From an uncultured Clostridia bacterium (GTDB taxonomy: Bacteria > Bacillota_A > Clostridia > TANB77 > CAG-508): a stretch of 64,000 nucleotides of DNA. This document shows, piece after piece, positions 27,778 to 36,575 of the stretch. The notes below the pieces were generated by a model that saw only the letters and a program-made list of their open reading frames with translations, had not been told where the DNA came from and made no database searches. Each line of letters begins with the position of its first letter. Position 1 is the stretch's first letter. Both the position numbers and the translations under genes were made by a program. The DNA lies in the NCBI GenBank assembly GCA_947624725.1, contig CANQLP010000001.1, positions 62,001-126,000 of the forward strand, in the 5' to 3' direction.

Positions 27778-27978
27778 ATGCAAATAAATGTAGGATGTTT
27801 TTATTTTATAAAAGATTCATTTTTTGATATTATAGATGATTCAGAATTAATGAAAAATAAAGAGAATGGAAATAAAAGACCATGTTATTATTGTTTTAAA
27901 AGCAAAGAATATAATAATATAATTTGGTTTATTCCAGTAAGCACAAAAATTGAAAAATATTATTTTTCCAGATATTGA
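27778..27978 (+). pseudogene. ToxN/CptN-type endoribonuclease toxin, truncated
   Basis: The 66-residue ORF matches the start of type III toxins: INVGCFYFIKDSFFDIIDDSELMKN, then KRPCYYCFKSKEYNNIIWF and IPVSTKIEKY. Family members are about 150-190 residues long, so roughly the last two thirds are missing. The sequence downstream of the stop does not restore the family in another frame. It starts after AAGGAG. I read it as a toxin relic retained with its RNA. Confidence 0.7.
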
Positions 27979-28064
27979 TAGGATATTGAAAAAATTATTA
28001 TAAATTTTTATATTAAATAAGTCTATATAGTTTGCATAAGTAATAATTATATAACTATTTATTT

Positions 28065-28106
28065 AAAAGATTATCAATTATAAAGAAGATAATCTTTTAT
28101 TTTTTA
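28065..28106 (+). terminator. Terminator after the toxin relic
   Basis: AAAAGATTATC pairs with GATAATCTTTT and is followed by ATTTTTTAT. Confidence 0.75.
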
Positions 28107-28116
28107 TAAAAACATA

Positions 28117-28154
28117 TTGACTTTTTTATCACAACTGTATATACTGTATATACA
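28117..28154 (+). promoter_or_regulatory. Promoter with GntR/YtrA operator
   Basis: TTGACT at 28117 and TATACT at 28140 are spaced by 17 bases. A perfect palindrome TGTATATACTGTATATACA (9-bp arms, one-base centre, 28136-28154) covers the -10 box. It lies directly upstream of a GntR/YtrA-family gene and would serve autoregulation of the regulator-ABC operon. Confidence 0.8.
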
Positions 28155-28181
28155 CAATGCAAAAAAGGAGAAATTTATTCT

Positions 28182-28559
28182 ATGAATATAATAATAAGCA
28201 ATTCAAGTAATGTCCCTATATATGAGCAAATAAAAGAACAGATTAAAAGTAAGATAATATCCAATGAATTAAAGGCAGGAGAAATGTTACCATCTATTAG
28301 AAGCTTAGCAAGAGATTTAAGAATAAGTGTTATAACTACAAAAAATGCTTATGAAGGGTTAGAGCAGGAAGGATATGTTGAAACTATTGCTTCAAAGGGA
28401 ACCTATGTATCAAATAAAAATGTAGAAATTATCAGGGAAGAACAACTGAAAAAAGTAGAAAACCTGATAGATACTGCTGTTTCTATTGCGAAAATAAGTA
28501 AAATTTCCAAAGAAGAAATGCAGAGTATGTTGGATATTTTATATGGGGAGGAAAAATAG
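28182..28559 (+). CDS. GntR-family regulator, YtrA subfamily
   Basis: This 125-residue protein has the winged-helix domain of GntR: VPIYEQIKEQIKSKIISNEL, then LPSIRSLARDLRISVITTK and GYVETIASKGTYVS. The short C-terminal helical tail with no ligand domain is characteristic of the YtrA subfamily, which represses linked ABC transporters. The start follows AAAAAGGAGA. The ATPase gene starts four bases after its stop. Confidence 0.9.
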   Translation: MNIIISNSSNVPIYEQIKEQIKSKIISNELKAGEMLPSIRSLARDLRISVITTKNAYEGLEQEGYVETIASKGTYVSNKNVEIIREEQLKKVENLIDTAVSIAKISKISKEEMQSMLDILYGEEK

Positions 28560-28563
28560 TATT

Positions 28564-29421
28564 ATGGAAAATGTATTAGAAGTTAGAGATTTGTGTAAGC
28601 AATATAAAGGGTTTGAGTTGCAAAATGTTAATATTACATTGCCTAAAGGAATGATTGTTGGATTTATAGGGGAAAATGGTGCAGGAAAAACAACAACAAT
28701 AAAGACTATTTTAAACATTACAAAAAAGACCTCAGGAACAGTAAATATATTTGGAATGGATATGAATAAAAACGAAAAAGAAATAAAGCAAGATATAGGG
28801 GTTATATTAGATGACAGCTTTTTATCAGAATATCTAAGTCCTAAAGGAATAAACAAAATTATGAAAAATTTTTATAAAGAATGGGATGAAGAATTATATT
28901 TAAAGTACCTAGAAAAATTTAATCTTCCGTTAGACAAAATATCTAAAGAATTTTCTAGTGGTATGAAAATGAAACTAAAAATAGCAACTGCTCTTGCACA
29001 TAAGCCTAAATTATTAATATTAGACGAGCCAACATCTGGTTTAGATCCAGTAGCGAGAAATAATATATTAGATATTTTTCAAGAATTTATAGAAGATGGG
29101 GAACACTCAATATTTGTTTCTAGCCACATTACATCAGATTTAGAACATATTGCTGATTACATTGTATTTATAAATAATGGAAAGATTATTTTTACAAAGT
29201 CAAAAGATGAACTTATAGAGAATTATGGGATAGTAAGATGTGATGAAGAACAATTTAAAAAGCTTAACAAAAATGACTATATTAAATATAGAAAAAATAA
29301 GTATGAATATGATGTTTTAATCGAAAATAAATATGAATTTAAAAGAAAATATGACATTTCTGTAATAGATAAACCTACTATAGAAGATATAATGTTAATT
29401 TATATAAAGGGGGATAAATAA
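28564..29421 (+). CDS. ABC transporter ATP-binding protein
   Basis: The 285-residue ATPase has Walker A GENGAGKTTTIKTI, the ABC signature FSSGMKMKLKIATAL, Walker B LLILDEPTSGLD and the switch His in FVSSHITSDL. The missing 'Q-rich' strength and the C-terminal extension fit YtrB-like exporters. I start at ATG 28564, after GGGGAGG; an in-frame ATG at 28543 lies in the preceding gene. Its partner permease starts one base downstream. Substrate unknown; such systems often deal with cell-wall antibiotics. Confidence 0.9.
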   Translation: MENVLEVRDLCKQYKGFELQNVNITLPKGMIVGFIGENGAGKTTTIKTILNITKKTSGTVNIFGMDMNKNEKEIKQDIGVILDDSFLSEYLSPKGINKIMKNFYKEWDEELYLKYLEKFNLPLDKISKEFSSGMKMKLKIATALAHKPKLLILDEPTSGLDPVARNNILDIFQEFIEDGEHSIFVSSHITSDLEHIADYIVFINNGKIIFTKSKDELIENYGIVRCDEEQFKKLNKNDYIKYRKNKYEYDVLIENKYEFKRKYDISVIDKPTIEDIMLIYIKGDK

Positions 29422-29422
29422 A

Positions 29423-30094
29423 ATGAATGCTATAAAAGGATTGATTGTTAAAGATTTTCAAACAATAAAATCATATAAATCAACAGTAATATATATGATA
29501 GTAATATTTGTAGTATTTGCATTTCTTAACAATGATTTAATGAGTTCTTTGGCTATCTTTATGCCTTTATGTTTTGAAATGTTAGGAATAAGTAGTTTTA
29601 GTTATGATAATTTAGCAAAAGCAGATAAATATGTACTTACTTTCCCTTTAAACAAAAAAGATATTGTGAAAGCAAGATACATTTATATTTTGATAGTTAC
29701 ATTATTAGGTGCGTTCCTAGGATTTGTTCTTACCTTAATTACACAGGGAATTAAAACATCAAATATAGTCGATAAAGATTTTTTGGGTAATACACTCGCA
29801 ATTATATTCGGAAGTTTGACAGCCATGATTTTATTGCAATCTTTTCAAATACCAATTATGTATAAATTCGGTGCTGAAAAAGGAAGAATTATACAAATGA
29901 TTATGATTGTAGCTTTAATGATAGGCATATCTTTAATTGTTACGATTTTAATGACAGTTTTTAATGTTTCATTAGATAGTTTTATTATAATGCTAAAAGA
30001 TTATTTAATAGCAATATTAAGCATATTTGTAATAATGATATACATATTATCATTTGTGATTTCTTGTAAGATTTATGAAAGAAAAGAAATCTGA
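29423..30094 (+). CDS. ABC-2 type transporter permease
   Basis: The 223-residue membrane protein has six predicted helices. The N-terminal MNAIKGLIVKDFQTIKSYKS and the loop SSFSYDNLAKADKYVLTFPLNKKDIVKARYI (quoted in part: LTFPLNKKDIVKARY) are typical of the ABC2_membrane_5 type permeases coupled to YtrA regulators. It completes a three-gene regulator-ATPase-permease operon under the palindromic operator at 28136. Confidence 0.87.
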   Translation: MNAIKGLIVKDFQTIKSYKSTVIYMIVIFVVFAFLNNDLMSSLAIFMPLCFEMLGISSFSYDNLAKADKYVLTFPLNKKDIVKARYIYILIVTLLGAFLGFVLTLITQGIKTSNIVDKDFLGNTLAIIFGSLTAMILLQSFQIPIMYKFGAEKGRIIQMIMIVALMIGISLIVTILMTVFNVSLDSFIIMLKDYLIAILSIFVIMIYILSFVISCKIYERKEI

Positions 30095-30235
30095 TTAGTT
30101 ATAAACCTATAATACCAAAATTTATGAAAATAGTTTTAATTAAAAAATTTTTAGTAGTTATCAATTGAAAATGTATTAAATTTATGATATTTTTATTATG
30201 AAATCATTTTTGAAATTATTAATAGGAGTACACAT

Positions 30236-30476
30236 ATGGAAATAGTAGATGTTATAGAAACAATAGGAAAATATATACCTAGTGAATATTCTGGCCTATC
30301 TGAAGCTATAGCTTATGCAATGCCAATAATTTTTTTAAAATGTTAATAAAAATAGCAATATAATAGTCTTTTACATATTAGTAATAGTACTAACATTAGC
30401 TGGAGGAGCTTTTCAATTTAAGTTTAGTGGACACAATGATTCAAGTAAAAGGGATAAGATAGAGGAAGAAGTATAG
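30236..30476 (+). pseudogene. Small membrane protein with an A-run frameshift
   Basis: ATG at 30236 follows AGGAG and opens MEIVDVIETIGKYIPSEYSG, but a stop follows after 36 codons. If one A is removed from the AAAA run near 30339, the frame continues through a hydrophobic helix (NIIVFYILVIVLTLAGGAF) to a charged tail ending at 30476, for about 79 residues. I do not know the family. This is the only break of homopolymer type seen and is unlike the CGG sites. It could be real decay or a sequencing error. Confidence 0.5.
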
Positions 30477-30513
30477 TAATAATAAATATATAAAAAGGAG
30501 AAATAAATATAAT

Positions 30514-31614
30514 ATGGCAAACATTATTGATTATGTTAAATGGAGAGGAGACCTTAGCTTAGCTAAGTCTGAATTTAATGAAATAGACAGTCTAATATTA
30601 AATAGATTTTCATATTTTCCACTAGAAAGTCTAATAAAAGAAGGGGAAATTGTAACAATTAAAGAATTAAGTAAAAGATTTATAAAGAATGGTAAAGAAA
30701 ATTTGAAAATATTATGGGAAGATGATGCAGTTCTTTTTCCAGAAATTGGAGAAAGTAAAAGATTTGAAAAAATGCTAGTAGTAGAAAATGTAAATAAAAT
30801 GGAAAAAAAACTGGAAGAACAATTTTCTGCAGTTACAATAATTTTACCAGATAATACAATATATGTATCTTTTAGAGGAACCGATAATACATTAATTGGC
30901 TGGAAAGAAGATTTTAATATGAGTTTCAAAAGCCATCTAAAATCACAAATAGATGCAAAAAATTATCTAGAAAATATTGCAACAAAATATCCAGATAAGA
31001 AAATAAGATTAGGAGGGCATTCAAAAGGAGGAAATTTAGCAGTATATGCTGCTGTATTTGCAAATTCTGATGTAAAAAACAGAATTATAAATGTATATAA
31101 TAATGATGGCCCTGGATTTCATGAAGATATAACCAATACGGAAGAATATAAAAATACAATAAAAAAAGTTATAACATATATACCACAAGATTCAATATTT
31201 GGAATGCTATTAAATCATGAAGAGAAATTTATTGTAGTTCAAAGTATACAAAAGGGCGTCATGGAACACGATGTATATTCTTGGCAAGTAATCGGAAAAA
31301 ATTTTGTAGTATTAAGCGAAGTAACAAATGGAAGTAAATTTATAGATAAAACAATAAAAAATTGGCTAAATAATCTGGATTTAAACACAAGGGAACAAAT
31401 TATTGATATCATTTTCGAAATAATTAATTCAACAGAAGCTAAAACCTTAAAAGATTTAAAGCTTTCGTTAATGAAAAATGCAAGGATAATATTATCGGCA
31501 TATAATCGCATAGGAAATGAAGATAAAAAAATGATAATGACAACAATAACTGCATTTCTTACAATATTAAAAGACAATGTTAAGGAAGAGTATAGTAATA
31601 GAAATGTTAATTAA
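30514..31614 (+). CDS. Mbeg1-like alpha/beta hydrolase (DUF2974)
   Basis: The 366-residue protein has the DUF2974/Mbeg1-like layout. The N-terminus is NIIDYVKWRGDLSL, then ILPDNTIYVSFRGTDNTLIGWKEDF (in part: YVSFRGTDNTLIGWKED), the nucleophile elbow GGHSKGGNLAVYAA, and NNDGPGFHEDI with the acid residue. These are lipase/esterase-like proteins of unknown substrate, widespread in Clostridia. No signal peptide is seen, so it probably acts in the cytosol. The start follows AAAAGGAG. Confidence 0.87.
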   Translation: MANIIDYVKWRGDLSLAKSEFNEIDSLILNRFSYFPLESLIKEGEIVTIKELSKRFIKNGKENLKILWEDDAVLFPEIGESKRFEKMLVVENVNKMEKKLEEQFSAVTIILPDNTIYVSFRGTDNTLIGWKEDFNMSFKSHLKSQIDAKNYLENIATKYPDKKIRLGGHSKGGNLAVYAAVFANSDVKNRIINVYNNDGPGFHEDITNTEEYKNTIKKVITYIPQDSIFGMLLNHEEKFIVVQSIQKGVMEHDVYSWQVIGKNFVVLSEVTNGSKFIDKTIKNWLNNLDLNTREQIIDIIFEIINSTEAKTLKDLKLSLMKNARIILSAYNRIGNEDKKMIMTTITAFLTILKDNVKEEYSNRNVN

Positions 31615-31692
31615 AAATTGCAAGAAGTAGGAGAGAGGGGCATTTTTGAGGAATGGATATCTAATTTTTATAAAATAAAATCATAAAAATAA

Positions 31693-31728
31693 AAATTATA
31701 CATGTTTAAAAAATATGTATAATTTTTT
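31693..31728 (+). terminator. Terminator after the Mbeg1-like gene
   Basis: AAATTATACAT pairs with ATGTATAATTT across an 11-base loop and is followed by TTTTT. Confidence 0.75.
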
Positions 31729-32598
31729 AATTTTTTTATACATATTTATTGAAAATGTATAAAATTTATTTTATTATTATACAAATACAAACATTAAATT
31801 TTAAAACCGAACATTTGTTATAATAAAATTTTTATAAATTTTATTATAATTATATATAAATATTTTACTAAAATTTTATAAATAATTTCTATATTATAAT
31901 ATTATAAAATAATTTCATTTTATAAAGCTTTAAAATCGTTTTTAAAGCTTTTTTATATTTTACTCAACAAATTATATGTTTTATATTTTATTCTTAATAA
32001 TATAATTTGTAATATACTTTATATAAAACTTCTGAAATATTGAAATTTAAGCATTTTAAAAAATGATTGAAAATACTCAAAAAAATCGACGCACGAGAAT
32101 CGATTTTAAGCCATTTTTATAAAAAAGACATATAGTTATTTATCTGTAAAATTGAGGGAAATATTGAAATATGAGCGTTTGCAAGTTTTGATAGAATTTA
32201 TTATATAAATGTACATATATAATATTATAATATGATATAAAAAATATACTAATATAAAAATTATAAAAAAATTTGTAATAAGCTTAAAATAAGGAAGCTC
32301 TAGAATCGGTTTTAAAGGATTTTGATAAAAAGATAATATAACTTGTTGTTTAAATATATAGGAGGAAGTTAGCTGAAAGTACTAAAAATAGTGGAGTAGA
32401 AGTATTTTTGCAATACATGGTTTTATTTTTATATTTTTTTGCACAAAAGTTTGATTTTGTGCAAAGTATTATATCTCTTTATTTTGTTTTTCCTTCGCTT
32501 TACCATTTCCTCTCTTACTTTCTTGTACTTATTCTATCCTACATCTAATATAATCCTAAATTATTAAACTATATAAATAAATATAATAATTATATACA
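31729..32598. other. Non-coding AT-rich stretch with faint repeats
   Basis: No plausible ORF with a ribosome site was seen. Three diverged copies of a motif like GAATCGATTTTAAAGC occur at about 31930, 32097 and 32302, and AATATTGAAAT(T/A)T(A/G)AGC occurs at about 32036 and 32162. The repeats are too weak to assign to a known element. The stretch may be decayed mobile DNA. Confidence 0.4.
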
Positions 32599-32865
32599 TC
32601 ATTGATTGTCAATTAATTTTGAATTATTTTTTATATTTTCTTTATGATGCAAATTTCGTTGTTTTTTATTATATTCAGCTTTAACATAAAGTATTTGATC
32701 GTATATATTTCTAGCAATAATTCTTTCAGTCCCCTCTTCCCTTGTTTCTATATACTTTCTAAAATTATATTTACTGTTAATTCCATAATTGTAATCCAAT
32801 AGAGCCTGTAAAATTATATCTACTTCAAAATCTAATAATCTTATATCTATGAAATTATTGTTCAC
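32599..32865 (-). CDS. Small hydrophilic protein, unknown
   Basis: This 88-residue ORF begins MNNNFIDIRLLDFEVDIILQ and has no membrane segment or Cys. The N-terminal half is mixed hydrophobic and acidic, with LQALLDYNYGIN followed by RKYIETREEGTERIIARNIY; the C-terminus is Lys/Asn-rich. AAGGAG lies upstream on the minus strand. I do not recognise a family, but a helical domain of the type seen in small clostridial hypothetical proteins is likely. Confidence 0.55.
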   Translation of the reverse strand: MNNNFIDIRLLDFEVDIILQALLDYNYGINSKYNFRKYIETREEGTERIIARNIYDQILYVKAEYNKKQRNLHHKENIKNNSKLIDNQ

Positions 32866-32956
32866 TGTTTCCTATCTCCTTTTCAAGAAATTTAGTTTTG
32901 TATATTATAACATCAATTTGACATAATTTCAAGATGCAACTATTTTATAATTGATA

Positions 32957-33754
32957 TTACATCACCTCATTTATCTCTGCCCCGAGAAAAATCGAATAAA
33001 TTACAGCATAAAGCCACATCATAATAATTATAATAGTTGCAAGACTGCCATATATTACAGAAAATGAAGTAAATATATTTACATATATTGAGAAAAAATA
33101 CGAAATCGCATACCACGCAATAGATGCAAAAGCAGCTCCTATCATGTACTTTTTTAGCTTTACTCCCCTTCTATTACTAGTAACTTTGTACATAATTAAA
33201 AAAATAAAAAACATCGAAACGATTGATATAATCCATCTTATATTTATAATAAAATTAAAAACATTGCTAAATGACTTAAAATGTTCATTTATCTCCGCTT
33301 CTATAATATTACCAAATACTAATAATAGCAAAACAAACACAATAAGGAAAAGTGCAACAATCGCCCCAATCATTCCTTTTATCCTCTGAAAGAAATAATT
33401 TTGCTTTATATCATTTTTATAAATTGCAGATAGCCCTTTATTCAATACATAAAAACTTTTGCTTGCAGACCAAAGTATAAATATAATAGAGATAGATAAA
33501 GTTTCTATTGATTTTGAATATACCTCTTGGATAATATCATAAATACTATTTTGCATTATACTAGGAAAAAAAGATTCAAAAATATATATTAAAGATTCTT
33601 TTTCAATATTTATATACTTGACAAGGCTTAATAATAAAATAATAAATGGAATAAATGATAAAAAGGTATAATAAGAACATTCTGCCGCATATTCACCTAT
33701 GTGGTTATCATCTAATTTCTTAAAAAATTCAGATATTCCTCTTATTAATCGCAA
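32957..33754 (-). CDS. YihY/virulence factor BrkB family membrane protein
   Basis: The 265-residue protein has six hydrophobic helices. Its family signature is clear: AAECSYYTFLSFIPFIILLLSL near the N-terminus, then ILWSASKSFYVLNKGLSAIY and the C-terminal SVIYGSLATIIIIMMWLYAVIYSIFLGAEIN (in part: YGSLATIIIIMMWLY). The molecular role of YihY proteins is not settled. It precedes no obvious operon partner on the minus strand. CTC GGG occurs in frame near its end without a shift. Confidence 0.9.
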   Translation of the reverse strand: MRLIRGISEFFKKLDDNHIGEYAAECSYYTFLSFIPFIILLLSLVKYINIEKESLIYIFESFFPSIMQNSIYDIIQEVYSKSIETLSISIIFILWSASKSFYVLNKGLSAIYKNDIKQNYFFQRIKGMIGAIVALFLIVFVLLLLVFGNIIEAEINEHFKSFSNVFNFIINIRWIISIVSMFFIFLIMYKVTSNRRGVKLKKYMIGAAFASIAWYAISYFFSIYVNIFTSFSVIYGSLATIIIIMMWLYAVIYSIFLGAEINEVM

Positions 33755-33799
33755 TTAAACAAAATCCTCCTATTTTACATATAGATAATATTCCCAAAA

Positions 33800-33832
33800 A
33801 TAAAAAAAATAACCTCTAATTAATAGAGGCTA
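33800..33832 (-). terminator. Terminator after rho
   Basis: On the minus strand AGCCTCTATTAATTAGAGGTT folds into a stem and is followed by TATTTTTTTTA. Confidence 0.8.
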
Positions 33833-33845
33833 CTTTTGCATTATT

Positions 33846-35198
33846 CTATTTAAAATTCTTTAAGAAATAATCCATTCTATTTAAGAAATCTTCATTGTTT
33901 TTGCTTATAACCATTTGAGTTAATAATTGCTCTGTAACTTCTGAAACAGGTGAACTTGCCATAGCTTTTCTAAGAGCAAATACAGTTTCAAGTTCTTGTG
34001 GAGAAAGTAACATTTCTTCCCTTCTTGTCCCAGATTTATTTATATCTATTGCAGGGAAAATGCGTTTCTCAGATAGTTTTCTATCAAGATGTACTTCCAT
34101 ATTACCTGTACCTTTAAACTCTTCAAAAATGATATCATCCATTTTAGAACCTGTTTCAACTAATGCTGTTGCAAGTATTGTCAAGCTTCCACCATTTTCA
34201 ATATTTCTTGCTGCTCCAAAGAATCTTTTTGGCTTATGCAAAGCTGCTGGATCAAGTCCTCCAGATAATGTTTTACCTGAAGCTGGAACTACTAAGTTAT
34301 ATGCTCTTGCAAGTCTAGTTATACTATCTAATAATATAACTACATCATGTTTTTGCTCAACTAATCTTTTAGCTCTTTCTAGTACCATTTCAGCAACTTT
34401 GACATGATGTTCAGGAAGTTCATCAAATGTTGAATAAATAACATCACCATTTATAGATCTTCTCATATCAGTTACTTCCTCAGGTCTTTCATCTATAAGT
34501 AAAACTATTAGCTTAACTTCTGGATTGTTTGTTGTTATACTATTTGCAATTTTTTTCAAAAGAGTTGTTTTTCCTACTTTAGGAGGAGCGACAATCATAC
34601 CTCTTTGTCCTTTTCCTACTGGAGAAATTAAGTCTATCATTCTCATAGCAAGTTCATTTTGTACAGTTTCTAATCTTAATCTTTCATTTGGATATATAGG
34701 AACTAACTCATCAAAATTCTTTCTAGAAAGTGCTTCTTCTGGAGTTTGGTCATTAATATGTCCTACAAATATTAGTGCTGGAAACTTTCCTCCCTCTTTT
34801 GGAAATCTAGCAATTCCCTTAATTTTATCTCCTGTATTTAATCTAAAGCGTTTTATTTGAACAGGAGAAACATATACATCTTCAGAAGTAGAAAGATAAT
34901 TTTCTCCTCTTAAGAATCCGTATCCATCAGGAAGAACTTCAAGTATCCCTTCTACAATATTATCTGTATCACTAGTAACTTTATAAACACCATTACCACT
35001 TACAAAATCATCCTTTTTGATATCAACATCATCTTGAATATCAGATGTTTCAATCTTTGTATCTTTTTCGTTTATTTCGTTATTTTCTAAATCTTTAAGT
35101 AAATCTATTAATTCTTGTTTTTTAAGTTTACTTATATTTTTTATTCCCTTTTCTTTTGCTAAATTTCGTAATTCTGATAATTGCATATTATCATCCAT
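33846..35198 (-). CDS. rho: Transcription termination factor Rho
   Basis: Rho is a hexameric RNA-DNA helicase that ends transcription. The 450-residue protein has the N-terminal Rho_N SAP-like domain ([17 protein letters not shown]), the cold-shock RNA-binding domain ([20 protein letters not shown]), Walker A ([15 protein letters not shown]), Walker B ([17 protein letters not shown]) and the C-terminal arm [21 protein letters not shown] start at ATG 35198, eight bases after GGGGG, rather than at 35213. The short acidic insert after the Rho_N domain is common in Clostridia. Confidence 0.96.
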   Translation of the reverse strand: MDDNMQLSELRNLAKEKGIKNISKLKKQELIDLLKDLENNEINEKDTKIETSDIQDDVDIKKDDFVSGNGVYKVTSDTDNIVEGILEVLPDGYGFLRGENYLSTSEDVYVSPVQIKRFRLNTGDKIKGIARFPKEGGKFPALIFVGHINDQTPEEALSRKNFDELVPIYPNERLRLETVQNELAMRMIDLISPVGKGQRGMIVAPPKVGKTTLLKKIANSITTNNPEVKLIVLLIDERPEEVTDMRRSINGDVIYSTFDELPEHHVKVAEMVLERAKRLVEQKHDVVILLDSITRLARAYNLVVPASGKTLSGGLDPAALHKPKRFFGAARNIENGGSLTILATALVETGSKMDDIIFEEFKGTGNMEVHLDRKLSEKRIFPAIDINKSGTRREEMLLSPQELETVFALRKAMASSPVSEVTEQLLTQMVISKNNEDFLNRMDYFLKNFK

Positions 35199-35360
35199 AA
35201 AATTTACCCCCATATTTATTTATATTATATATTTATATACAACTTGGAAATTTAGAGATGTGCATATTTGCACAAATTAGAAAAATTAATTTAAAATGAT
35301 AAATAATTCATAAAAATAGAGAAAACAATTTAAGATTCATAGAACATAAGCCCATGAATT

Positions 35361-35639
35361 TTAATTATCTACATCTATATAAACTTTTTCATCTGGTTTA
35401 TACATATTTAATTTTTCTCTAGCAATCTTTTCTATATAATCTAAAGAATTTACATTTTCTTTTAATGAAATTAAAGATTTTTTATATTCTGTTTCCTCAT
35501 CTATTTCTTCTTTTACAGTAGCGATGTTACTTTTATAATTATTCAAATCCTTTTGTTGATTATATACTGTAACGACAAAATAAATAAAGAAAGCTATTAT
35601 TGCTATTTTTTTTAATAACTTCTTTATATTAATTTTCAT
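35361..35639 (-). CDS. divIC: Septum formation initiator, DivIC/FtsB family
   Basis: This 92-residue bitopic protein has a basic N-terminus, one membrane helix (KIAIIAFFIYFVVTVYN) and a coiled coil (NQQKDLNNYKSNIATVKEEI). It ends with the conserved motif DYIEKIAREKLNMYKPDEKV. DivIC/FtsB joins FtsL and DivIB in the division complex. It lies downstream of yabP and yabQ, the usual spore-former order yabP-yabQ-divIC. Confidence 0.88.
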   Translation of the reverse strand: MKINIKKLLKKIAIIAFFIYFVVTVYNQQKDLNNYKSNIATVKEEIDEETEYKKSLISLKENVNSLDYIEKIAREKLNMYKPDEKVYIDVDN

Positions 35640-35716
35640 ATGTATTCTCTTTCTAATATATTTTTCTTATGAAAGTCTAATATATCCTTAACATTTATAT
35701 ATTTCTACATAACATC

Positions 35717-36175
35717 TTAAAATCCTTCTTTATTTTCGGATTTTTTACCAATTTTAGGCAATTTTTTTGCTTTTTTTAAGAAAATAATAAACCTTTCGAC
35801 TATATTCAATATAATTTTTACCGGATATGAAATAACCTTAAAGATATACCCAAATATCTTCTTAAGAAAATTCATAATCTTTACTGATATTTTTATTATC
35901 ATTTTACTAAAAAACATCATGTAAAATATTATTCCCGTAAATATCGCAATGCAGATATAGAATCTAATTTCCCCATTGTTAAATACAAATAATGTATATA
36001 ATACTATAAAAAGTGATATAAGCCAAAATAGTATATCTTCGATATAAGTTACAAAATTTGGGGTTCTAAAACTCTGTCTTAATATTCTAAAAATATCAAA
36101 TATAATTCCTATAATTATTCCATTTAATATAAATATTAAAAATAAATACGCTTGGGTTAAAGCAACATTATCCAA
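35717..36175 (-). CDS. yabQ: Spore cortex biosynthesis protein YabQ
   Basis: YabQ is a polytopic membrane protein needed for spore cortex formation, targeted to the outer forespore membrane. The 152-residue sequence has about four helices: TQAYLFLIFILNGIIIGIIFDIFRILR (in part: GIIIGIIFDIFRILR), ILFWLISLFIVLYTLFVFN and FYICIAIFTGIIFYMMFF. A basic tail follows (FLKKAKKLPKIGKK). The 'FDxxR' in the first region and the position between yabP and divIC support the call. Confidence 0.87.
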   Translation of the reverse strand: MDNVALTQAYLFLIFILNGIIIGIIFDIFRILRQSFRTPNFVTYIEDILFWLISLFIVLYTLFVFNNGEIRFYICIAIFTGIIFYMMFFSKMIIKISVKIMNFLKKIFGYIFKVISYPVKIILNIVERFIIFLKKAKKLPKIGKKSENKEGF

Positions 36176-36209
36176 CTTTCAACTCACCTATACTTATCCA
36201 AAATACAAT

Positions 36210-36510
36210 TTATCTAAATATTTTATTAAATAAACTAGTTGTTTTATCTCCCTTTAAATCTTTATCTGAATAATTTAGAGCAGAAATATCGCCTTCTACT
36301 ATTACTTCTGATGTATCTATACTTAATTTGTTTATTTTAAGATTTTCTCCCTTTACTGTAAGAAGACCGAAGCTCTGTCTCGACCATTACAATTTGGTCA
36401 TCAAAACTAAGTACATCTAAGACTCCAGATATACTTAGTTTTTCTCTATTCTCTAAAATTAAATTTTGTACGGCCGTTTGTGATATGCTTTTTCTTTCTT
36501 CAAGTGTCAT
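36210..36510 (-). CDS. yabP: Spore protein YabP, one CGG +1 site
   Basis: YabP is a YabP/YqfC-family protein required for spore coat-cortex morphogenesis. It is too fragmented to appear as one long ORF. ATG at 36510 follows AAGGAGG. The first 47 codons read MTLEERKSISQTAVQNLILE, then the typical LSISGVLDVLSFDDQIVMVET. An extra C at 36369 (CTT-C-GGT) breaks the frame; skipping it gives ELGLLTVKGENLKINKLS followed by TSEVIVEGDISALNYS, exactly the family pattern. The corrected length is 99 residues, normal for YabP. It sits 34 bases upstream of yabQ. Confidence 0.9.
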
Positions 36511-36575
36511 AAGTCCTTTCCTCCTTATATACTTTTGTATAATTTATATATATTCAGGGAAAGGGCTATTTAGAA

